From positions 62,001 through 126,000 of the forward strand of contig LJSV01000003.1 in assembly GCA_001314715.1 (NCBI GenBank): a stretch of 64,000 nucleotides of DNA. The letters run 5' to 3'. Numbering within the stretch: position 1 is the first letter of the stretch; each line of letters begins with the position of its first letter. The stretch is from Rhodobacteraceae bacterium HLUCCA12 (GTDB lineage: Bacteria; Pseudomonadota; Alphaproteobacteria; Rhodobacterales; Rhodobacteraceae). Made by a program: the position numbers and the translations under genes. A model generated the notes under the pieces. That model searched no databases, had not been told where the DNA came from, and saw only the letters and a program-made list of their open reading frames with translations. This document shows, piece after piece, positions 1-12,952 of this stretch.

Positions 1-1215
1 TCCGTTCAGCCGGGCCTCGGCATCGCGGATCGCCGACTGAACCGAAGGGGCAGCCATCGGCGCCTGACCGGCGGCAAAGCGCACGTTGCGCAGCAATTGC
101 GGAACCGGCTCGAACTGGCGCAGGACACGGCTGGCCGGTTCGCCACGCTCGACCATGGATTGAAGCACCTGCAGGCCGGCGATCAAACCATCGCCCGTGG
201 TCGCGTAGTCGGTCATCACGATATGGCCCGACTGCTCGCCGCCAAGATTGAACCCACCCGCACGCATCCGTTCGACCACATAGCGGTCACCCACGGCCGT
301 GCGCTCCAGCCGCAGCCCATGGCCCTGCAGATACCGTTCAAGCCCCAGGTTCGACATGACCGTTGCGACCAGCGTGCCGTCGTTCAACCGCTGATCCTCG
401 GCCCAGCGACGGGCCAGCAGCGCCATGATCTGATCGCCGTCGGCAATATTGCCCTTCTCGTCGATCACGACGACGCGGTCGGCATCGCCATCCAGGCACA
501 AACCCAGATCGGCGCCATTGGCCACGACCGCCTCGGCCGCCGCGCGGGGCGCGGTCGAACCGACCTCGCGGTTGATGTTGAACCCGTCGGGGGACACGCC
601 CAGGGCGATGACCTCGGCGCCCAGTTCCCACAGCAATTCGGGCGCGGCCTTGTAGGCGGCGCCGTGCGCGCAATCGACCACCACCTTGACCCCGCGCAGG
701 CTGGCACCCCGCGGCAAGGTTGTTTTGACGTATTCGACATACCGCCCGCGCCCGTCATCGACCCGCTGGGCGCGACCGATCTTCATCGGCTCGACCAGTT
801 CGATATCGCCGGCCAGAATCGATTCGATCGCGGTTTCGGCCTCGTCCGACAGTTTGAAACCGTCCGGGCCAAAGAACTTGATGCCGTTGTCCGTCGCCGG
901 GTTGTGGCTGGCCGAGATCATGATCCCGACGTCGGCGCGCATCGAGCGCGTCAAATACCCCACCGCCGGGGTCGGCACAGGCCCCAGCAGCAACACATTC
1001 ATCCCCGTCGAGGTCAGCCCGGCTGTCAGTGCCTGTTCCAGCATGTAGCACGAGCGGCGGGTGTCCTTGCCGATCACCACGCGATGTCCGTTTTCGCCGC
1101 CCCGGTTGAAGAAACGGCCGGCGGCCGCGCCAAGGCGCAAAGCGTTCTCGGCGGTCATTGGCCAGGTATTTGCCTGCCCGCGAACGCCATCGGTGCCGAA
1201 AAGGTGTCGTGTCAT
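1..1215 (-). CDS. glmM: Phosphoglucosamine mutase, 3' end cut by window edge
   Basis: Interconverts glucosamine-6-phosphate and glucosamine-1-phosphate in the cytosol, feeding UDP-GlcNAc synthesis for peptidoglycan and LPS. The frame is still open at base 1, so 405 N-terminal codons are present; a typical GlmM has about 445 residues, so only about 40 are missing. Visible signatures are the N-terminal FGTDGVRG, the phosphoserine loop ISASHNP with catalytic Ser103, and the metal loop DGDADR at residues 242-247. The ATG at 1215 overlaps the folP stop by four bases (ATGA), so translation is probably coupled to folP. A folP-glmM pairing is common in proteobacteria. Confidence 0.95.
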   Translation of the reverse strand, partial: MTRHLFGTDGVRGQANTWPMTAENALRLGAAAGRFFNRGGENGHRVVIGKDTRRSCYMLEQALTAGLTSTGMNVLLLGPVPTPAVGYLTRSMRADVGIMISASHNPATDNGIKFFGPDGFKLSDEAETAIESILAGDIELVEPMKIGRAQRVDDGRGRYVEYVKTTLPRGASLRGVKVVVDCAHGAAYKAAPELLWELGAEVIALGVSPDGFNINREVGSTAPRAAAEAVVANGADLGLCLDGDADRVVVIDEKGNIADGDQIMALLARRWAEDQRLNDGTLVATVMSNLGLERYLQGHGLRLERTAVGDRYVVERMRAGGFNLGGEQSGHIVMTDYATTGDGLIAGLQVLQSMVERGEPASRVLRQFEPVPQLLRNVRFAAGQAPMAAPSVQSAIRDAEARLNG

Positions 1216-2231
1216 GTTGATGCGCCTTCGCTTGTCATCGCCCGCCACAGCGCGAGCGCCTGCACCGTTTCCGCGACATCGTGCACGCGGATGATCTGCG
1301 CCCCCTGCGACGCGGCCTGCAGCGCCACCGCGATCGAGCCCGGCACACGGGCGGCCGCGGGATCGACACCCGAGAGCGTGCCGATGAATTTCTTGCGCGA
1401 TGCCCCCAGCAGGACCGCGGCACCCAGATTATGAAACAGGGAAAGTCCTGAAAGTAAGGACAAATTGTGCCGCAAAGTCTTGCCGAAGCCGATCCCCGGA
1501 TCCACGATCAGCCGTTCCGGCGCGATCCCCTGATCGAGGGCGAAATCCATGCGCGCCAGCAGGTAGTCATGAATATCCAGCAGCACGTTATCATAGTGCG
1601 GATCACGCTGCATGGTCTGCGGATCGCCCTGGGCATGCATCAGGCAAACCGGCACGCCTGCCCGCGCGACGACCGCCGCCAGATCCGCGTCATGGCTGAG
1701 CGCGGAAACGTCATTGACCATGTTCGCGCCCGCCGACAGCGCCGCCTGGGCGACCGCGGCCTTGCGCGTGTCGATCGAGATCGGTGTGGTGATACCTTCG
1801 GCGCGGATGGCGGCGATCACGGGAACCACGCGTTTGATTTCTTCGGCCTCGGGCACATCAACCGCACCGGGCCGGGTCGATTCGCCGCCGATGTCCAGGA
1901 TGTCAGCGCCATCGGCCGCCATTGCCTGCGCCCGCGCCAGGGCCGTTTCGGGCGCATAGGCGACCCCGCCATCGGAAAAGCTGTCAGGCGTGACATTGAC
2001 GATGCCCATCACAAGCGGCCGATCGGTGGCCAGCCCCGGCAGGGTCGCGCGCGGCGCGCTCAAGCGGGCGCGGTCGGTTGGTGTGAGTTCATCCAGAAGG
2101 AACCGCTGCGTCGCGGCCTCGCGCTGCATCAGATCGGCCTCGGACCACCAGACATGGGCGCTGCCGGACAGCGCCCGCGCCTCGGGCGGGCGCGGCAGAT
2201 CGGTGCGCGGCAAAGGTCGCAAACAGGTCAT
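1212..2231 (-). CDS. folP: Dihydropteroate synthase
   Basis: Condenses p-aminobenzoate with dihydropterin pyrophosphate to give dihydropteroate in folate synthesis; this is the sulfonamide target. The core has the family motifs [23 protein letters not shown] and DPGIGFGKT. About 80 residues precede the TIM barrel, which I recall as usual for this enzyme in Rhodobacteraceae. I chose the ATG at 2231 (339 aa, beginning MTCLRPLP) because that N-terminus resembles family members; a GTG at 2276 would add 15 residues and overlap the folB stop. It lies between folB upstream and glmM downstream on the same strand with almost no spacing, so the three form one operon. Confidence 0.93.
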   Translation of the reverse strand: MTCLRPLPRTDLPRPPEARALSGSAHVWWSEADLMQREAATQRFLLDELTPTDRARLSAPRATLPGLATDRPLVMGIVNVTPDSFSDGGVAYAPETALARAQAMAADGADILDIGGESTRPGAVDVPEAEEIKRVVPVIAAIRAEGITTPISIDTRKAAVAQAALSAGANMVNDVSALSHDADLAAVVARAGVPVCLMHAQGDPQTMQRDPHYDNVLLDIHDYLLARMDFALDQGIAPERLIVDPGIGFGKTLRHNLSLLSGLSLFHNLGAAVLLGASRKKFIGTLSGVDPAAARVPGSIAVALQAASQGAQIIRVHDVAETVQALALWRAMTSEGAST

Positions 2232-2272
2232 GGCCCTGCTCAAGCAAATGCCCGCGGTCTTGGCAAGAGGGT

Positions 2273-3214
2273 TCACCCGGCGCCGGGAAATGTTTCAACC
2301 GGAACGCGGCTTCCCGCCGACAGGGCGGTCCCCGGCGGGACGACGACAACGCGTGCCGCCAGCGTCTCGGCCAGCCAGAGCGCAAGCGCGGGGCCGTCGT
2401 CGGCGCGCGCCAGCGGGCCATCCGGCGTATCCAGGACCAGCTTGGACGGCGCCCAGACAATCGTCTGGCCGTTGCGCATGGCCCAGTCGATTTCGGTCCG
2501 GCTGGCCACGACCAGGCACCGCCGGTCGCGCCCTGCCAGCCGCCAGGCGTTCTGCTCGATCGCCAGAAGGTCGATGCGCCGCTGCACGGCAGCCGGGCTC
2601 GCATCCTGCGACGGATCCGCTTCGCGTTTCGTCTCGGGCAGGCCCACGCACAGGACCAGCGGAGCGCCCCGCGCCTCCAGGTCGTCAAGCTGGCGTGGCA
2701 GGTCGGGCGCGGCAATCGCGGCATTGTCCAGATAGGCGACAACGGGGTGCAGGGCCTGCCCGCCGTCATCGTCGGCGCCCGCGCGTGACGGCACCGCCGC
2801 GCGGCTGCGCACGATCTCGACGCCCAGTGCCCCCGGCCCCCGATCAAGCTTTTCCACACGGATAAAGGCGCGCATCGCTCGTGGTTCGGCCAGAATACGC
2901 TCGGCGACACGTTCTGCCAGTGTTTCCAGAAGGTTGATCCGTTCCGACGCCAATTCGTCGGATATGGCTTCGGTTATGCGATCATAAGACAGGATCCGAT
3001 CGACATCGTCATCCAGCGGGGCCGACGGCGGCGCGACTTCGACCACGACATTGAACAGAAGCCGCTGGCGATGACCCCGTTCGGACTGAAACGCACCGAT
3101 ATCCGCATCAACCAGATAGTCGCGCAAAGCAATCCGGTCGCGCGGGTCTGTCGGCGCCGTGGCTTCGGCCCGTTCTTCGGGATGGGCGAAGGCCAGTCTG
3201 ATGTCGGTGCTCAT
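2273..3214 (-). CDS. folB: Dihydroneopterin aldolase with C-terminal extension
   Basis: The first ~125 residues are a dihydroneopterin aldolase/epimerase domain of the folate pathway: RIALRDYLVDADIGAF near the start, LSYDRITEAI in the middle and VRVEK-like strands at the end. I chose the ATG at 3214 (313 aa, MSTDIRLAF); the frame stays open upstream to 3370, but that stretch does not look like protein. Residues ~130-313 form an extra domain (APLVLCVGLPE, RCLVVASRTEIDW, RVVVVPPGTAL) that I cannot name. It lacks recognisable HPPK (FolK) motifs, so it is not an obvious FolB-FolK fusion. The gene starts the folB-folP-glmM operon. Confidence 0.85.
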   Translation of the reverse strand: MSTDIRLAFAHPEERAEATAPTDPRDRIALRDYLVDADIGAFQSERGHRQRLLFNVVVEVAPPSAPLDDDVDRILSYDRITEAISDELASERINLLETLAERVAERILAEPRAMRAFIRVEKLDRGPGALGVEIVRSRAAVPSRAGADDDGGQALHPVVAYLDNAAIAAPDLPRQLDDLEARGAPLVLCVGLPETKREADPSQDASPAAVQRRIDLLAIEQNAWRLAGRDRRCLVVASRTEIDWAMRNGQTIVWAPSKLVLDTPDGPLARADDGPALALWLAETLAARVVVVPPGTALSAGSRVPVETFPGAG

Positions 3215-3341
3215 GGTCGCGCGGATGCCCCGCATAAAGGTGTTGGACGGGCATCTTTTAACGCAGGGGGCGCCGACATCCCAGCCCAAAGGCGGCACAC
3301 AAGGCACCGCACGCGACCCACCCGCCCGGCAAGCCACGAAC

Positions 3342-3380
3342 AAAAAACGCGGCGGCGCCCAAAGGGTCACGCGCCGCGCG
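3342..3380 (-). terminator. Intrinsic terminator of the atp operon
   Basis: Read on the minus strand just after the atpC stop: arms CGCGGCG and CGCCGCG (plus-strand 3372-3378 and 3348-3354), an inner CCC/GGG pairing in the loop, then six T (plus-strand A run 3342-3347). It lies 3' of atpC and before folB, so it should end F1 operon transcription. Confidence 0.8.
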
Positions 3381-3401
3381 TCATGGTTTCAAGCCGGTCG
3401 A

Positions 3402-3815
3402 TCAGGCCGCGGTGGTGCTCAGGCCCAATTGCTGACCGACCATGACCATGTCGTTGACAAGCTTGCCCGCATGATCGGCGTCGTCCCCGCTGGCCTCGCC
3501 CGCGGCCTTGCGCAGATCGGCCAGCATGGCGTCATAGGTGGGTTGGGTCATCTCGTCGGTCGGAATGCCGCGCTCGGCCAGAAGCGAAATGGCCTCGGCC
3601 CCGACCTCGGCAAAGCCGCCGGTCACGACATATTTCATCTCACCCTGCGTGGTGACCGCCGTGACGATCCCCGGACGCAGCGTCGAGATGAAGGGTGCAT
3701 GCCCCGGCATGGCGGTGAAGTCACCCTCGGCGCCGGGGATCTGCACCTCGCTGGCCGCGACGGACGCAAGCATCCGTTCCGGCGACACGAGGTCGAATTG
3801 CAGGGTATCAGCCAT
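3402..3815 (-). CDS. atpC: ATP synthase F1 subunit epsilon
   Basis: Central-stalk subunit of F1 that couples rotation to catalysis and inhibits ATP hydrolysis. It has 137 residues, with the N-terminal beta-sandwich typical of the family (LQFDLVSPERML, GAEGDFTAMPGHAPF) and a C-terminal helical part. The ATG at 3815 is preceded by a strong GGAGG ribosome binding site. It is the last gene of atpH-A-G-D-C, 10 bases after atpD, and is followed by a strong hairpin-T terminator. Confidence 0.96.
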   Translation of the reverse strand: MADTLQFDLVSPERMLASVAASEVQIPGAEGDFTAMPGHAPFISTLRPGIVTAVTTQGEMKYVVTGGFAEVGAEAISLLAERGIPTDEMTQPTYDAMLADLRKAAGEASGDDADHAGKLVNDMVMVGQQLGLSTTAA

Positions 3816-3825
3816 TCATGCCTCC

Positions 3826-6140
<2,315 letters not shown>

Positions 6141-6163
6141 CTACCTGTCCTCTCGTCCCGCCC

Positions 6164-7702
6164 TCAGGCGAAATCTTTCGCGTATTCGTCGATTGCTGCC
6201 TTGATCTTCTCTTCCAGCTCGCCCTTCACCTTGCGATCGTTCTTGGTGATGTCGTCCAGAAGCGCCTTGTGCTCGCCGCGCAGATGGGTCAGCAGCCCCT
6301 TTTCAAAGCGGCCGACATCGCCGACGGCCAGGCCGTCCAGATACCCGTGGGTGCCGGCGTAGATCACGCAGACGATCTCGGCATTGGTCATGGGCGAATA
6401 CTGGCCTTGCTTCATCAACTCGGTCAGGCGCGCGCCGCGGTTCAGCAGCTTCTGCGTTGACGCGTCCAGGTCAGAGCCGAACTGCGCAAAGGCCGCCATT
6501 TCGCGATACTGCGCCAGTTCCAGCTTGACCGGACCCGCGACCGATTTCATTGCGTCGGTCTGTGCCGACGAGCCGACCCGCGACACCGACAGGCCGGTGT
6601 TCACGGCCGGGCGGACGCCCTGGTAGAACAGCTCGGTTTCCAGGAAGATCTGACCATCGGTGATCGAGATCACGTTGGTCGGGATGAAGGCCGACACGTC
6701 GCCGCCCTGGGTTTCGATGATCGGCAGCGCGGTCAGCGAGCCGGCGCCAAAGTCCTCGTTCAGCTTGGCCGAACGCTCCAGCAGACGCGAGTGCAGATAG
6801 AACACGTCGCCCGGATAGGCCTCGCGCCCCGGCGGGCGGCGCAGCAGCAGCGACATCTGGCGGTAGGCCACGGCCTGCTTGGACAGGTCGTCGTAGATGA
6901 TCAGCGCATGGCGGCCATTGTCGCGGAAGTATTCCGCCATTGCGGTGGCGGCATAGGGTGCCAGGAACTGCATCGGCGCAGGGTCCGATGCCGTGGCAGC
7001 CACGACGATCGTGTAGTCAAGCGCGCCTTCCTCGTCCAGCTTCTTCACCAGTTGCGCCACGGTCGAACGCTTCTGCCCGACCGCGACATAGACGCAGTAG
7101 AGCTTCTTCGATTCGTCGTCGCCAGCAGCGTCGTTATAGCTTTTCTGGTTCAGAATCGTGTCCAGGGCCACGGCGGTCTTGCCGGTCTGGCGGTCGCCGA
7201 TGATCAGTTCGCGCTGGCCACGACCGATCGGGATCATCGAGTCGACGGCCTTGAGGCCCGTCGCCATGGGTTCATGGACCGACTTGCGCGGAATGATGCC
7301 TGGCGCCTTGACGTCGGCGATGCGGCGCTCGCTGGCCTTGATCTCGCCCTTGCCGTCGATCGGGTTGCCCAGACCATCGACCACGCGACCCAGCAGCGCT
7401 TCGCCCGCGGGCACGTCCACGATCGACTTGGTGCGCTTGACGGTATCGCCTTCCTTGATCGACCGGTCGTCGCCGAAGATCACGATCCCGACGTTGTCGA
7501 CCTCCAGGTTCAGCGCCATCCCGCGGATACCGCCCGGAAACTCGACCATCTCGCCGGCCTGGACGTTGTCCAGACCGTGGACCCGCGCGATCCCGTCCCC
7601 GACCGACAGGACGCGACCGACCTCGGCCACCTCGACTTCCTGGCCGAAGTTCTTGATCTGCTCCTTGAGGATCGCAGAGATCTCAGCTGCTTGGATACCC
7701 AT
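6164..7702 (-). CDS. atpA: ATP synthase F1 subunit alpha
   Basis: Non-catalytic nucleotide-binding subunit of F1, 512 residues. It has the Walker A motif GDRQTGKT near residue 170 and the family signature [17 protein letters not shown]. The start is fixed by [19 protein letters not shown]. The ATG at 7702 directly follows the atpH stop with no spacer, so translation is probably coupled. Confidence 0.98.
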   Translation of the reverse strand: MGIQAAEISAILKEQIKNFGQEVEVAEVGRVLSVGDGIARVHGLDNVQAGEMVEFPGGIRGMALNLEVDNVGIVIFGDDRSIKEGDTVKRTKSIVDVPAGEALLGRVVDGLGNPIDGKGEIKASERRIADVKAPGIIPRKSVHEPMATGLKAVDSMIPIGRGQRELIIGDRQTGKTAVALDTILNQKSYNDAAGDDESKKLYCVYVAVGQKRSTVAQLVKKLDEEGALDYTIVVAATASDPAPMQFLAPYAATAMAEYFRDNGRHALIIYDDLSKQAVAYRQMSLLLRRPPGREAYPGDVFYLHSRLLERSAKLNEDFGAGSLTALPIIETQGGDVSAFIPTNVISITDGQIFLETELFYQGVRPAVNTGLSVSRVGSSAQTDAMKSVAGPVKLELAQYREMAAFAQFGSDLDASTQKLLNRGARLTELMKQGQYSPMTNAEIVCVIYAGTHGYLDGLAVGDVGRFEKGLLTHLRGEHKALLDDITKNDRKVKGELEEKIKAAIDEYAKDFA

Positions 7703-8263
7703 TTATCCGACCTCTTTCATGCTGTTCTGGAGGGCCGCGAGCTTGGAGCGGATCGAGGTGTCGATCATCTTCGAGCCCACTTTGACAATAAGTCCGCCGA
7801 TGAGATCCTCATCGACAGAGACGTTCAGTTTCACCTTCTTGCCGACGCGGTCCTTGATCGTGGCCGCAAGCGCGTCTGCCTGGGCCTTGCTCAGAACCGT
7901 GGCAGACACCACTTCGGCCGAAATCTCGCCCTTTTCTTCGGCGATCATCTGCCGCAGCGCCGCAAGAAACGCAGGCACCGCGAACAGGCGGCGGTTTTGC
8001 GCCATCAGGCCCAGCGCGCCCGTCGTGGTGGGCGACAGGTCCATTTTCTTGGCCAGGGCGGTGATCGCCTTGCCCTGATCGGCGCGGGAATAGACCGGGG
8101 AATTCATCATCGCGCGCAGATCGGCACTGTCTTTCATTGCCGCCTCAAGCGCGGCGATATCGGCCTCCAGCGCCTTGAGGGCCTTGCCCTCCTTGGCCAG
8201 GTCGAAAACGGCCGTGGCATAGCGCTGGGCGATACCCGAGGAGATCGAAGCTGGTTCGGACAC
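7703..8263 (-). CDS. atpH: ATP synthase F1 subunit delta
   Basis: Peripheral-stalk connector (OSCP) between F1 and F0, 186 residues when started at the GTG at 8263 ([16 protein letters not shown]). GGAAGG lies six bases upstream of that GTG, and the length matches other alphaproteobacterial delta subunits. The frame stays open to 8389, but the added residues are Cys- and Arg-rich and unlike the family. The C-terminal [19 protein letters not shown] motif is clear. It is the first gene of the F1 operon; no F0 genes (atpB, E, F) lie upstream. Confidence 0.93.
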   Translation of the reverse strand: MSEPASISSGIAQRYATAVFDLAKEGKALKALEADIAALEAAMKDSADLRAMMNSPVYSRADQGKAITALAKKMDLSPTTTGALGLMAQNRRLFAVPAFLAALRQMIAEEKGEISAEVVSATVLSKAQADALAATIKDRVGKKVKLNVSVDEDLIGGLIVKVGSKMIDTSIRSKLAALQNSMKEVG

Positions 8264-8536
8264 GTCCACCCTTCCGATATTGTTCTTACAACCCTTGACC
8301 TCGCGCAAGACCAGGGCAGACAGGATGCACGTTAGCTGCGCGGCATCCGAAATCGGCGCGGGTGTAGCAGAGCATTCCCGAACCCGCAACCGTCAAGCAC
8401 ATGGGAAACCGCGCCATGTTAGCGCTTAGCGCACCCGTTTGCAGTCGAACGGTCGCGGCGCCTGCGAAAAAGCGGCCCGCGTGCGCGCATGGGCTTGGCG
8501 CACGGCCCCGTCGTGCACCGGCACGAAGGCGGTGAT

Positions 8537-9304
8537 TCACGCCCCGCGACGATCGCGCCAGGCCGGCAGCGCGCCCCCTTGCGGCACCCCCTCCAGCACG
8601 CGCAACGGCCGGCGCGCGTCGGCGCGCAGTCCCGGTCTGGTGGGGGCCGTGTCGCGGCGGATCGCCTCGACGATCAGCACGCCGCCCAGACGTTCAGGCG
8701 CATATCGCCGCCCCAGGCGTTCCAGCCCGCGCGCCGAACGAAGCCAGAAACGCCGACCCGACGGCGGAAAGAAAAGTGCCGCCGCATGCCCCATGGGCAC
8801 AAAGCCGCATTCCTCCAGCAGGCGTTCGATCTGCGTGCGCGAATAGGGACGGCCGAACCCGAACGGCGTCGCGTCGCGTCGCGCCCAAAGGCCCGAACGG
8901 TTCGGGACCAGAACCAGCGCCCGCCCCTGTGGCGCCAGCACGCGATGCGCCTCGTCCAGCAGGGCCAGCGGATGATCCGATGTTTCCAGCCCATGAAGAA
9001 GCGCCAGCCGATCGACACTGTCATTGGCCAGCGGCCAGCGCGCCTCGTCGGTAAGAACGGAATGGTTCTGGCCGTCCGCCGGCCAATGCATGACCCCCTG
9101 GGGCGCCGGCATCAGCCCGATCACGCGCGCCGCCTGTGGCAGAAACGGGCGCAGCAGCGGCACGGCAAAGCCATATCCGGCCACGGTCAGCCCGCGCGCC
9201 GAACCCCAGCGGCTGACGACCTGGTCGCGCATGCCCTTTTGCGCCGCCCGCCCCAACTGGCTGCGGTAGTAAAAATCACGCAGAAGATGGACATCGAGAT
9301 GCAT
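8537..9304 (-). CDS. SAM-dependent methyltransferase-like protein
   Basis: A 255-residue protein with a class I methyltransferase layout. A nucleotide-binding-like strand ([15 protein letters not shown]) is followed by an acidic strand around residue 90 ([13 protein letters not shown]) and the Methyltransf_11-type end [15 protein letters not shown]. Motif I is degenerate, without a clean GxGxG, so substrate and activity are unknown. I started at the ATG at 9304 ([13 protein letters not shown]); the upstream frame lacks protein character. It is divergent from gloB with an ~80-base gap. In related genomes, as I recall, a methyltransferase of this kind also sits beside gloB, but that is from memory. 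Confidence 0.75.
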   Translation of the reverse strand: MHLDVHLLRDFYYRSQLGRAAQKGMRDQVVSRWGSARGLTVAGYGFAVPLLRPFLPQAARVIGLMPAPQGVMHWPADGQNHSVLTDEARWPLANDSVDRLALLHGLETSDHPLALLDEAHRVLAPQGRALVLVPNRSGLWARRDATPFGFGRPYSRTQIERLLEECGFVPMGHAAALFFPPSGRRFWLRSARGLERLGRRYAPERLGGVLIVEAIRRDTAPTRPGLRADARRPLRVLEGVPQGGALPAWRDRRGA

Positions 9305-9384
9305 TGAACCCGGCGGCTGTCTGTCGCAAGCTGCACCCTGCCCCATCGCGGCCCGTTTGAGAAGCCCCGGCAAGGAGACAGAGC

Positions 9385-10146
9385 ATGCCCGACACCATTC
9401 GGATCATCCATTGCCTGAAGGACAACTATGCCTTCCTGATCGTCAATCCCGACACCGGCACGGCCATCCTGATCGACGCGCCCGAGGCGGCGCCGATCCT
9501 GGATGCCCTCAAGCGCGAGTCCCTGACCCTGTCGGCGATCCTGCTGACCCATCATCACTGGGACCATGTCGACGGGCTGGAGGCCTTGCGCAAGGCTTAC
9601 CCTGCCCCGGTCTACGGCAACAAGGCCGATGCCGCGCGGCTGCCGGCGCTGGACCATGCCTTTGCGCCCGGTGACACAATCCTTGATGGTGCCTGCCATG
9701 TGATGGACGCGCCGGGGCATACGATCGGCCATGTGGCCTTTCATTTTCCCGCGCTCGATGCGCTGTTCAGCGCCGACAGCCTGATGACTCATGGCTGCGG
9801 CCGCCTGTTCGAGGGCTCGCCCCAGGACATGGCCGCCACCATCGCCCGGTTCGACGCGTTGCCGCCCGAGACGCGCATCTTCAGCGGCCATGACTATGCG
9901 CAGGCCAACCTGGATTTCGCCGCGCGCTTTGCCCCCGACCCAGAGGCGCTCAAGGCCCGGCAGGAAGAGCTCGATCGCCTTGCCGCGTCGGGCGAGCCCA
10001 CCACGGGAACGACTCTGGCCAGTGAAAGACTTGTAAATCCCTATCTGCGCACCCATCTTCCGCAGGTCGCCGAAGCCGCGGGCCTGCCAGACGCCAGCCC
10101 GCTCGCGGTCTTTACCGAGATCCGCCGCCGCAAGGATAATGCCTGA
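9385..10146 (+). CDS. gloB: Hydroxyacylglutathione hydrolase (glyoxalase II)
   Basis: Hydrolyses S-D-lactoylglutathione to D-lactate and glutathione, the second step of methylglyoxal detoxification. It has 253 residues of the metallo-beta-lactamase fold: THHHWDH at residues 55-61 binds the two metals, with further ligands in GHTIGH and FSGHDYA. The C-terminal glyoxalase-II domain (ERLVNPYLR, and ending [10 protein letters not shown]) is present. The ATG at 9385 follows AAGGAG. It is divergent from the methyltransferase gene and followed by clpA after a 232-base gap. Confidence 0.95.
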   Translation: MPDTIRIIHCLKDNYAFLIVNPDTGTAILIDAPEAAPILDALKRESLTLSAILLTHHHWDHVDGLEALRKAYPAPVYGNKADAARLPALDHAFAPGDTILDGACHVMDAPGHTIGHVAFHFPALDALFSADSLMTHGCGRLFEGSPQDMAATIARFDALPPETRIFSGHDYAQANLDFAARFAPDPEALKARQEELDRLAASGEPTTGTTLASERLVNPYLRTHLPQVAEAAGLPDASPLAVFTEIRRRKDNA

Positions 10147-10285
10147 CAATAAGGCAACCCTGCCGCAAACCCCTGCAAACGGTTCGGGATCACCCAACTG
10201 TTGCCGGTCGCGAAATCACTTTTGCGGTGAAAGTCGCAGAAAAGACTTGAAGCAGCGGCCGGAAAACCAAAGTTTAATCATGTGG

Positions 10286-10303
10286 GGCCACGCTATCGTG
10301 GCC
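10286..10303 (+). promoter_or_regulatory. Short hairpin in clpA leader
   Basis: Perfect 7-bp stem GGCCACG / CGTGGCC with the loop CTAT, about 75 bases before the clpA start. There is no T run after it, so it is not an ordinary terminator. It could be a 5' UTR structure or an operator. The remaining 10147-10378 holds no gene. Confidence 0.3.
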
Positions 10304-10378
10304 TGGGCTGTTTCCTCCGGTGCGGGGTTTCAGTGCACAAATTCGCGGCGACAGCCGCACAACTAAAGGAGCAGACCC

Positions 10379-12697
10379 GTGCCATCGTTTTCCTCGACTC
10401 TCGAACAGGCGATCCATGGCGCACTGGCTCTGGCCAATGCGCGCAGGCACGAACTGGCCACGCTGGAACATCTGTTGCTCGCCCTCATCGACGAGCCCGA
10501 CGCCTCACGCGTGATGCAGGCGTGCAACGTCGATCTGGACGAGTTGCGCAAGACCCTCGAAGAATTCATCGAGGATGATCTTTCCACGCTGATCACCACC
10601 GTCGAGGGGTCCGAGGCCGTTCCGACCGCCGCCTTTCAACGCGTGATCCAGCGCGCCGCGATCCATGTTCAAAGCTCTGGCCGCAACGAGGTCACGGGCG
10701 CGAACGTGCTGGTCGCCATTTTCGCCGAACGCGAATCGAACGCGGCGTATTTCCTGCAAGAACAGGACATGACACGCTACGACGCGGTGAATTTCATCGC
10801 CCATGGCGTTGCCAAGAACCCCGGCTTCAGCGAAGCGCGGCCGGTCAGCGGCGCCGACGAGGCGCAGGGCGAAGGCGCCTCGGCCAAGACCGACCCCAAG
10901 GATTCGGCCCTTGCCAAGTTCTGCGTCGATCTCAACGCCAAGGCGCGTACGGGCGATGTCGATCCGCTGATCGGCCGTTCAGCCGAGGTGGAGCGCTGCA
11001 TCCAGGTGCTGTGCCGCCGGCGCAAGAACAACCCGCTGCTGGTGGGTGACCCCGGCGTGGGCAAGACCGCCATTGCCGAGGGCCTCGCCAAGAAGATCGT
11101 GGACGGTCAGACGCCCGACATCCTGTCGGAATCGACCATCTATTCGCTTGATATGGGCGCACTGCTTGCAGGCACCCGCTATCGCGGCGATTTCGAGGAA
11201 CGCCTCAAGGCGGTGATGAAGGAACTTGAAGATCACCCCGACGCGGTGCTGTTCATCGACGAAATCCACACCGTCATCGGCGCCGGCGCCACCTCGGGCG
11301 GGGCGATGGATGCCTCCAACCTGCTGAAACCCGCGCTTCAGGGCGGCAAATTGCGCTGCATGGGATCGACCACCTACAAGGAATACCGCCAGCATTTCGA
11401 AAAGGACCGCGCCCTGTCGCGCCGGTTCCAGAAGATCGATGTCAACGAGCCGTCGGTCGACGATTCGGTCAAGATCCTGATGGGTCTGAAACCCTATTTC
11501 GAAAAGCACCACGAGATCCGCTATACCAACGACGCGATCAAGACTGCGGTGGAACTCTCGGCGCGCTATATCAACGACCGCAAGCTGCCCGACAAGGCGA
11601 TCGACGTGATCGACGAGGCCGGCGCGGCGCAGCACCTGCTGCCGGTCGCCAAGCGGCGCAAGACGATCTCACCCAAGGAGATCGAGGCCGTGGTCGCCAA
11701 GATCGCCCGCATCCCGCCCAAGAACGTCTCGAAGGACGATGCCGAGGTCTTGCGCGACATGGAAATCACGCTCAAGCGCGTGGTCTTCGGTCAGGACAGC
11801 GCGATCGAGGCGTTGTCGTCGGCGATCAAACTGGCCCGCGCCGGCCTGCGCGAGCCCGAAAAGCCGATCGGCAACTACCTGTTCGCCGGCCCCACCGGCG
11901 TCGGCAAGACCGAGGTGGCCAAGCAACTGGCCGCGACGCTGGGTGTGGAACTGCTGCGCTTCGACATGTCGGAATACATGGAGAAACACGCGGTTTCCCG
12001 CCTGATCGGGGCACCGCCGGGCTATGTCGGCTTTGATCAGGGCGGGCTTCTGACCGACAGCGTGGACCAACACCCGCATTGCGTGCTCTTGCTCGACGAG
12101 ATCGAAAAGGCGCATCCGGATGTCTACAACATCCTGTTGCAGGTGATGGACCACGGCAAGCTGACCGACCACAACGGCCGCACCGTCGATTTCCGCAACG
12201 TGATCCTGATCATGACCTCGAACGCGGGCGCCACCGAACAGGCCAAGGCCGCCATCGGCTTCGGCCGCGAACGCCGCGAGGGCGAGGATATGGCCGCGAT
12301 CGAACGGACCTTCACGCCAGAGTTCCGCAACCGTCTGGATGCGGTGATCAGCTTTGCGCCGCTGGGCAAGGCCACGATCATGAAGGTGGTCGAGAAGTTC
12401 GTCCTGCAGCTGGAAGCCCAGCTGATGGATCGCAACGTGACCTTCGAACTGGGCGAGGCCGCTGCGGCCTGGCTTGGCGACAAGGGATACGACGACAAGA
12501 TGGGCGCCCGGCCGCTGGCCCGCGTGATCCAGGAACACGTCAAGAAACCGCTGGCCGAGGAACTGCTGTTCGGCCGGCTGACGAAAGGCGGGCTGGTCAG
12601 GGTCGTCGTGCGCGACAACAAGATCGAGCTACAGATCGAGGAAGGCGACAAGCCCCGCCTTTCCGGGTCGAAACCGCCGCTTCTGACCGCCGACTGA
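10379..12697 (+). CDS. clpA: ATP-dependent Clp protease ATP-binding subunit ClpA
   Basis: AAA+ unfoldase that feeds substrates into ClpP. It has 772 residues: an N-domain with two Clp repeats (to ~150), AAA1 with Walker A GDPGVGKT at 223-230, and AAA2 with GPTGVGKT at 504-511. The IGF tripeptide in AAIGFGRE is in the position of the ClpP-docking loop. The GTG start at 10379 follows AAGGAG with seven bases between. No clpS adaptor gene lies next to it; the 232 bases upstream are too short for one. A strong terminator follows. Confidence 0.96.
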   Translation: MPSFSSTLEQAIHGALALANARRHELATLEHLLLALIDEPDASRVMQACNVDLDELRKTLEEFIEDDLSTLITTVEGSEAVPTAAFQRVIQRAAIHVQSSGRNEVTGANVLVAIFAERESNAAYFLQEQDMTRYDAVNFIAHGVAKNPGFSEARPVSGADEAQGEGASAKTDPKDSALAKFCVDLNAKARTGDVDPLIGRSAEVERCIQVLCRRRKNNPLLVGDPGVGKTAIAEGLAKKIVDGQTPDILSESTIYSLDMGALLAGTRYRGDFEERLKAVMKELEDHPDAVLFIDEIHTVIGAGATSGGAMDASNLLKPALQGGKLRCMGSTTYKEYRQHFEKDRALSRRFQKIDVNEPSVDDSVKILMGLKPYFEKHHEIRYTNDAIKTAVELSARYINDRKLPDKAIDVIDEAGAAQHLLPVAKRRKTISPKEIEAVVAKIARIPPKNVSKDDAEVLRDMEITLKRVVFGQDSAIEALSSAIKLARAGLREPEKPIGNYLFAGPTGVGKTEVAKQLAATLGVELLRFDMSEYMEKHAVSRLIGAPPGYVGFDQGGLLTDSVDQHPHCVLLLDEIEKAHPDVYNILLQVMDHGKLTDHNGRTVDFRNVILIMTSNAGATEQAKAAIGFGRERREGEDMAAIERTFTPEFRNRLDAVISFAPLGKATIMKVVEKFVLQLEAQLMDRNVTFELGEAAAAWLGDKGYDDKMGARPLARVIQEHVKKPLAEELLFGRLTKGGLVRVVVRDNKIELQIEEGDKPRLSGSKPPLLTAD

Positions 12698-12725
12698 TCC
12701 GCGGCGAATGTCCCCTGACCGGACC

Positions 12726-12755
12726 GGGGGCGCAAGGCTGCGCCCCCGTTTTTTC
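12726..12755 (+). terminator. Intrinsic terminator after clpA
   Basis: Perfect 9-bp stem GGGGGCGCA / TGCGCCCCC with the loop AGGC, followed by G and six T, 28 bases after the clpA stop. It separates clpA from the convergent OmpA-domain gene. Confidence 0.9.
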
Positions 12756-12787
12756 ATGTGCGACCGATGGTCCCGAGGGCTTGGGCC

Positions 12788-12858
12788 GGGTCAGGGGGCA
12801 TTCTGCCCCCTCTGGCCTGCGGCCATTCACCCCCTGAGCGTATTTCCGGCAAGATGAA
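12788..12858 (+). repeat. Dispersed two-hairpin intergenic element, copy A
   Basis: Parts in order: GGGGGC-N5-GCCCCC hairpin, TCT, the GGCCTGCGGCC mini-palindrome, ATTCACCCCC, then GCGTATTT and GGCAAGATGAAG. It lies downstream of clpA and its terminator, in the same orientation as clpA. Copies B (23279-23369), C (45784-45850) and D (57488-57554, minus strand) share this order of parts. Confidence 0.85.
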
Positions 12859-12952
12859 GCGGCAAAGGGCCAGGCGGCCGCGGGCATAAATGCAACCTTT
12901 CCGGCGCGGGGTTAGGGGCGCTGCGGCCCTGCCTATGCCCCTTTTGCAACAA

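Noticed and set aside
2235-3370. Longer N-termini for folB and folP from upstream starts
   Set aside because: The added residues lack family similarity, and the internal ATGs at 3214 and 2231 give typical N-termini. For folP the GTG at 2276 remains possible.
8391-8396. TTGACG box upstream of the atp operon as a promoter
   Set aside because: No -10 box at 16-18 bases was convincing; the best candidate (CTACAC) lies 23 bases away.
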